Shown here: piece by piece, positions 59,513-64,000 of the stretch | Layout: every line of letters begins with the position of its first letter | How positions within the stretch are numbered: the stretch's first letter is position 1 | Assembly (NCBI RefSeq): GCF_037975245.1 | Contig: NC_092562.1 | Coordinates: 25,566,054 to 25,630,053, forward strand | Source of the DNA: Apostichopus japonicus | Taxonomy: Eukaryota > Echinodermata > Holothuroidea > Aspidochirotida > Stichopodidae | DNA length: 64,000 nucleotides | Direction of reading: 5' to 3' | Made by a program: the position numbers and the translations under genes | Notes under the pieces: model-generated | Database searches by the model: none | Seen by the model: the letters and a program-made list of their open reading frames with translations, nothing else | What the model was told of the DNA's origin: nothing

Positions 59513-62500
59513 GTAGACCCACCTTGATTTCGGTTCCGACTTGAGAGGTAGAAAACTCCATACATACAGTCTGTTCAATCCACCCGAGTGTTCTCTTTCT
59601 TAAAGAAAAACAGGAGATTATGTTAACATGAAAAATGTATAAATGTTATGCTTTTTGTAGATTGGATGACAGAGTACACACATGGCAGAACATGTGGTGC
59701 AACAATTGGGTCAATTGAGGCAATTATAGACGACCCCACGCCTCCCAGGAGCAGCGTACGAAACTTGTTTACAACTGCGTGAAGAGGACTGTTTACAAGT
59801 GAAGAAAACGTCAGGCCGTCATAACGAAAATATTCATTGTCATGATTCGCACACATTGAAGGGGGTGCGAATTGGCAACTTATCAGCTATCCAGTGAGGA
59901 GTATGGTTAAGCTAGTGAGAAGGACGTATAGAGACCATATTATACGTTGAAGAGTTAGTGTTTAAGTCAATGCATGTATTATCCGGATTATGCTATCTGA
60001 GACCGACATGGTTGATTGTTTGAGATGGACGGGGTGGGGTCTTATAGGGGGAGGGGAGGGCGTATCACACCTTGGTTGCTTCCCTATGGCTGCATGTGCA
60101 TTGCGACCGCACTATCGTAGCTTACGGTGTCTCTTTTAAGTATTGTTAAGTGTTCTCCCCCAGTATTTTTTTCCTTCTCATTATCGACCGTTGCCATCGC
60201 TATTTATTATCGCATCCAATTTACAATTGCCAGATTTTGCTGATTCATTTAATCGAGTCTTTCCGGGTAGGGTAGTAAGAGGTGCTCCTTCCGGTTCTCT
60301 CTTACCATGCTAACATCTGCTTAATGTAGTCGTCCACAGATCGGAAATACTTTTCAATCATCAAAGTAAAGTTCATACGGCATTTTTTACTTGGTACTTC
60401 TATGTTTTTATTGTGCAATAAACTCGATAAGAAAAGTTATAACGATAACAATGATGATATCTACTAAAGAAGACATTACGACAAATTAAATGAAAATAAA
60501 AGATAGAAAACCGCAGAACCATCTATGCTAATGGACATACTTTTGACTTCAGGGGAAAAAATCGACTATGTTTGAGACAGAATATATGAGGTTAAATAAC
60601 TGTTATGACAGCATCAATTCATCTTTTATGACAGATTAAATCAATTTTTACGACATACTGTGTTACAACAAAATTATTGAACAATTTGTTTCGTGAGAAG
60701 CAGTTATCTGTTATGACAAAATGAAACCAGATAGCCAGTTAGCTTTGTAATTCCTTGCCATACGCTTTGCTCAAATTTCCACATCACTATCAGACTAATA
60801 TAGAGCAAGTGAGATAAATTTGCCCAAGAATTAAGTGAGAACCAGAAAAGATCAGAGATTTCCAGCCATGATATGTATCACTCACTTGTGGGCATCGACC
60901 AATTAATTCACTGGTAAGGATTTAACAGTATAAAATTTTTAATCCAAAATGTTTCAAAATCCAGAAAGAACAGTACAGTTATGTGAAATATATATACATA
61001 GATTTATAAGTAAAAGGAAACTGTCTTTTACCAGTTGTGAGCTAGCAAATCATTTCTGACAACAACCATCCCTTGAATAATTGTTATTAATAATTGTTAT
61101 TAATGAACGAGAGTTACATAATATATTGCTGATACACTTTGAAATATTTTCACAACCCAATGCCATAGCAAAAGCCATCTAGTATAAATCACAGAGAAAA
61201 TGGCCAACTTTGAGACCACTTGAGATTACCTGTTCTCCTCGTTTTGCTCAGAGAGTGAAAACTGATAAGAGCCTGACTGAGTGTGATTTAAGCAAGACTA
61301 TCAACTCTCTGAAGCAGAGTTCATTCCTTGGAAGACTTATATCTTATATAGAGCCCCCTCACAAAACTAAGTGAACAGAATTGACCAAACTCTGTTCACC
61401 AAACGAAAATCATAGTATTGAATTCACACATTAATTGTAGCTCTAATTTCGGAGTTATCGTGTTAAGGTTATAAGGTTTTCAGAATTTGACACCTGTTGA
61501 ACTCATTTGATCTTGCACTCACCAAGCTGGACTACGTTCAACAAAGATGTGCTTTTTTGAGTTATCGTGTTTACAAGATTTTCAAACTTTGACTTGAACG
61601 TTGACCGCAAATGACCATTGAACTTCACAGAGAACAATAAGTTGCTTGTACTCAATAAGACAGAACCACATACCAAGTATGAAGTTAAGCCAACGAGAAC
61701 TCTTAAACGGTGTTTACAAGCAAATGTCACATACATACACACACACCCGCACAAACGCCGTCACCATCACTTAGAGATTCCTTCTGCTTCCGGCAAAGAA
61801 TTAAAAAAATGTTATCACTAATCACTAAATGTTATTACTAAAATTTGCGACTGCCTCTAAGCTGACAAGAACAATTCGCCGCGACCTTCTTTCTCGCCAG
61901 TCCAGTCCAGTACAGCAAAGCTTTGGTTTCTTCATTAGCGGTTTTATTTTAGTGAAATTGTTTCTTTTTTTTTTTTCCTTTTATAGTTATTATTTATTTG
62001 TTTTGGAAATTTTTTTTAAGCTAGAAAATCCTACAATATTTACAAAAAACTAAATCTTTCTGGTAGACCAAAATTTCAAGCTTTTTGGAGTTTTTATTCG
62101 AGAATCTGTTGCTTGTCAAAACACTTCATTTCTTCCTTCAGATTATGGACGCTTGTCAGTTAATTCCATAGTAAATACTTCCTTTGGAGAGGAAGCATAT
62201 TTAGAGATTTTGGTGAGGCTTCCCTTTGAAAGACAATGACACTGACCCCAGTTCCCACTTTTTAAAGCACCAAATAGTGCAAGTTGGGACAATATATATC
62301 CATTATGACATAATATTTTATTTAATTGAAATCAAGTATTTGCACAGTTCGGCCCCTGGGCTCACTTATCTACAGGCAATGCATTTGGTACACTTTCACA
62401 AATTATGACCCTATTTGACCTCAACCAGACAAGAAAAGCTAAGTGTCGGTCGAAGAGAGAGACTAAGACTAATGTGCGTGTCTGTGTGTGTGTATAAATA

Positions 62501-62600
62501 TATGCATTACGTTATTGAAAGTCAATTTAGTGGTGCAACCCTGGTGATGTCATCATCTCTAATTCAGTCGTTTCATTATCCTTAAAAATATTTGGGGTAA
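59513..62600 (-). repeat. Right arm of the inverted duplication, 3' flank part
   Basis: Reverse complement matches the left arm from 44740 to 47627 in blocks, beginning at GGTGGGTCTACACTC. It carries about 1 kb (roughly 61560-62490) that the left arm lacks, including poly-T runs at 61965-62020. No gene recognised. Confidence 0.82.
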
Positions 62601-64000
62601 TCACTCCTCCGCTATCAGCCTAAAGCTGTAGAGTTTTGCAGAATCTTTTGAAGCAACTACGAGGCGTTCTGTGCCATCAACGTCGAATGTGGTCAGAGAG
62701 ACATTCGTAAAATTTGCCAGTGGTAGTATAGATAATAGCTGTCGGCCATCTTTGCTATACTGTGCGAGGCAAGTTTGAGTAGTATTTGACCATAACATAT
62801 AAATGAAATCCTTTTTGTCTATACACACACCTAACGCAGTATTTGCAATAAGATCTGGTTTGGCCAATTCGAATCCGAATTCGAATACGATTTTATTTTT
62901 CTGTCCCTCTATGGTGATTGCATGGGCGCCATTTCCATGACATACCAAAAGATAACCACCATGTACTGCGATATCGTTCACGACACCGAATACGCCACCT
63001 GTTACGTTCACGGTGTGACTGTAGTTTAGCTGATGATCAAATATTAAGAAAACGTTACTGTATTCCAAACAAACAATGATTCGATTTTTGTCAGGATCAT
63101 AAGCTACACACAACATACGCTTCCCGGTTGTTACAACGTTATCGATGTACTTCCTGCTGTATGAACCATTACGAACATCGTAGATACCGATTTCATTGGG
63201 TGCACAAACCGTCACGACTTGATGCTCGGATAAGTAACTGCAATAACGATTGGTGTAGTTGATTTTGTATCTTCTTGACATCTGGTCCTGCTTTTGTATT
63301 TTTCCTTTGCTGTTGATGACGGTGATATGTGAATAATTAACTGGTGCAGTACCAGATATGACCATATTTCCATCACTGGTTTGTGTGATGCTATCAATCA
63401 GATACTGACCTATAACTGATTTATCATTATGAGCAGCAGCTTGCTTAGCAGCAAATTCTTCAAAATCGATTAAAACCTCTTGATCGACAATAACCTTTAC
63501 CTTCCCCCAAACCATTTTCGTTACATCCAAAGTAAAATCAGATAATAATTCTAACTGTGGAAATTCTTGTTCCATTTCTTTTACTAGGGCGTCACTGGCT
63601 GTTCTGATGTAAGGGATGCACTGAGAATCCGACCAATCGTCTTTAGAAGCAAGAATGGATGCAGTTGTCGCTGTAAAGTTCTCGTACCTTTCAATAATCT
63701 GTTCACAATAATCCAAGATATCTTGAAGTTCATTTTCCTTCTGCCTTGTTAGTAGTTCTTTTTCGGCCGACAGTTCCTTTAAATTTTCATCAAAATTCTC
63801 CAGTGTTATTTTGCAGTTAGATTCGATTTTATCGTGTTCTGCTTGCACTTCTTGAGATTCTTGGTCATATTTCTGATCCAAGTTTGTCAACTCGTTTTCA
63901 AATTTGACCCTTAGTTGACATTTCTCCTGTTCTCTTCTGTTTTCTATGTCTTCTACCTGTGTCTCTTTCTCAGTATCATTTTCGTTTATTTTGTCTTTCA
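62601..64000 (-). CDS. TRIM protein, C-terminal part (N-terminus beyond window)
   Basis: 466 uninterrupted codons from the window edge to TGA at 62603-62601. It covers the end of the coiled coil and the whole propeller-like C-terminal region, aligning throughout with the left TRIM from about its residue 265 onward. At the place of the left-copy TAG this gene reads CAG (MTNLDQKYDQ, codon at about 63875). It has small length differences (for example an extra GFEL segment after VFEF). RING and B-boxes are expected just past 64000. The frame is intact, so this copy is likely functional. The role is as for the left copy: a TRIM2/3/71/56-like ubiquitin ligase, substrate unknown. Confidence 0.88.
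   Translation of the reverse strand, partial: KDKINENDTEKETQVEDIENRREQEKCQLRVKFENELTNLDQKYDQESQEVQAEHDKIESNCKITLENFDENLKELSAEKELLTRQKENELQDILDYCEQIIERYENFTATTASILASKDDWSDSQCIPYIRTASDALVKEMEQEFPQLELLSDFTLDVTKMVWGKVKVIVDQEVLIDFEEFAAKQAAAHNDKSVIGQYLIDSITQTSDGNMVISGTAPVNYSHITVINSKGKIQKQDQMSRRYKINYTNRYCSYLSEHQVVTVCAPNEIGIYDVRNGSYSRKYIDNVVTTGKRMLCVAYDPDKNRIIVCLEYSNVFLIFDHQLNYSHTVNVTGGVFGVVNDIAVHGGYLLVCHGNGAHAITIEGQKNKIVFEFGFELAKPDLIANTALGVCIDKKDFIYMLWSNTTQTCLAQYSKDGRQLLSILPLANFTNVSLTTFDVDGTERLVVASKDSAKLYSFRLIAEE

Overview
This window is animal genomic DNA: an AT-rich landscape with long introns, GT-AG splice junctions, and many transposons and satellite tracts. It is not bacterial. The gene content (a RING/B-box TRIM family in tail-to-tail duplicate and a secreted fibrinogen-domain protein) together with Tx1-like LINEs, hAT and Kolobok-like DNA transposons suggests a marine invertebrate deuterostome. 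An echinoderm such as a sea cucumber is my best guess, but no ribosomal or mitochondrial marker settles it.

Layout. 1-9.4 kb: no gene recognised; a repeated flank (176-897), two short inverted-repeat elements, a pyrimidine-rich tract and a LINE remnant (7.83-8.57 kb). 9.4-33.0 kb, minus strand: one secreted fibrinogen-related protein gene, eight exons whose lengths and phases add up to an uninterrupted 341-codon reading frame (signal peptide, Thr/Ser-rich linker built of phase 1-1 cassette exons, then a complete four-cysteine fibrinogen domain in three exons). Its introns hold a 54-bp minisatellite, a 77-bp minisatellite that carries the end of exon 6 with its splice donor in about 23 copies, a TTAA-flanked Kolobok-like transposon with a solo LTR nested inside, a fold-back-like element, a complete non-autonomous hAT that supplies the apparent donor of exon 3, and a degenerate hAT transposase. 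33-42.5 kb: mostly simple repeats, minisatellites and one unexplained ORF.

42.5-64 kb: two TRIM genes in tail-to-tail inverted arms (about 42.5-47.6 kb plus strand, 59.5-64 kb minus strand). The left gene has an in-frame TAG where the right one reads Gln, yet the frame stays open on both sides. A 5'-truncated LINE sits in the left arm, and the right arm preserves the empty site. Between the arms lie several L1/Tx1-type LINE copies (one almost full length but with a YADD-to-YAND change, one internally inverted), two related compound microsatellites, two hAT-type MITEs and a second copy of the 176-897 flank.

The fibrinogen-domain protein (extracellular recognition) and TRIM proteins (cytosolic ubiquitin ligases) both belong to families used in invertebrate innate immunity. 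Nothing in the sequence shows that these particular genes act together.
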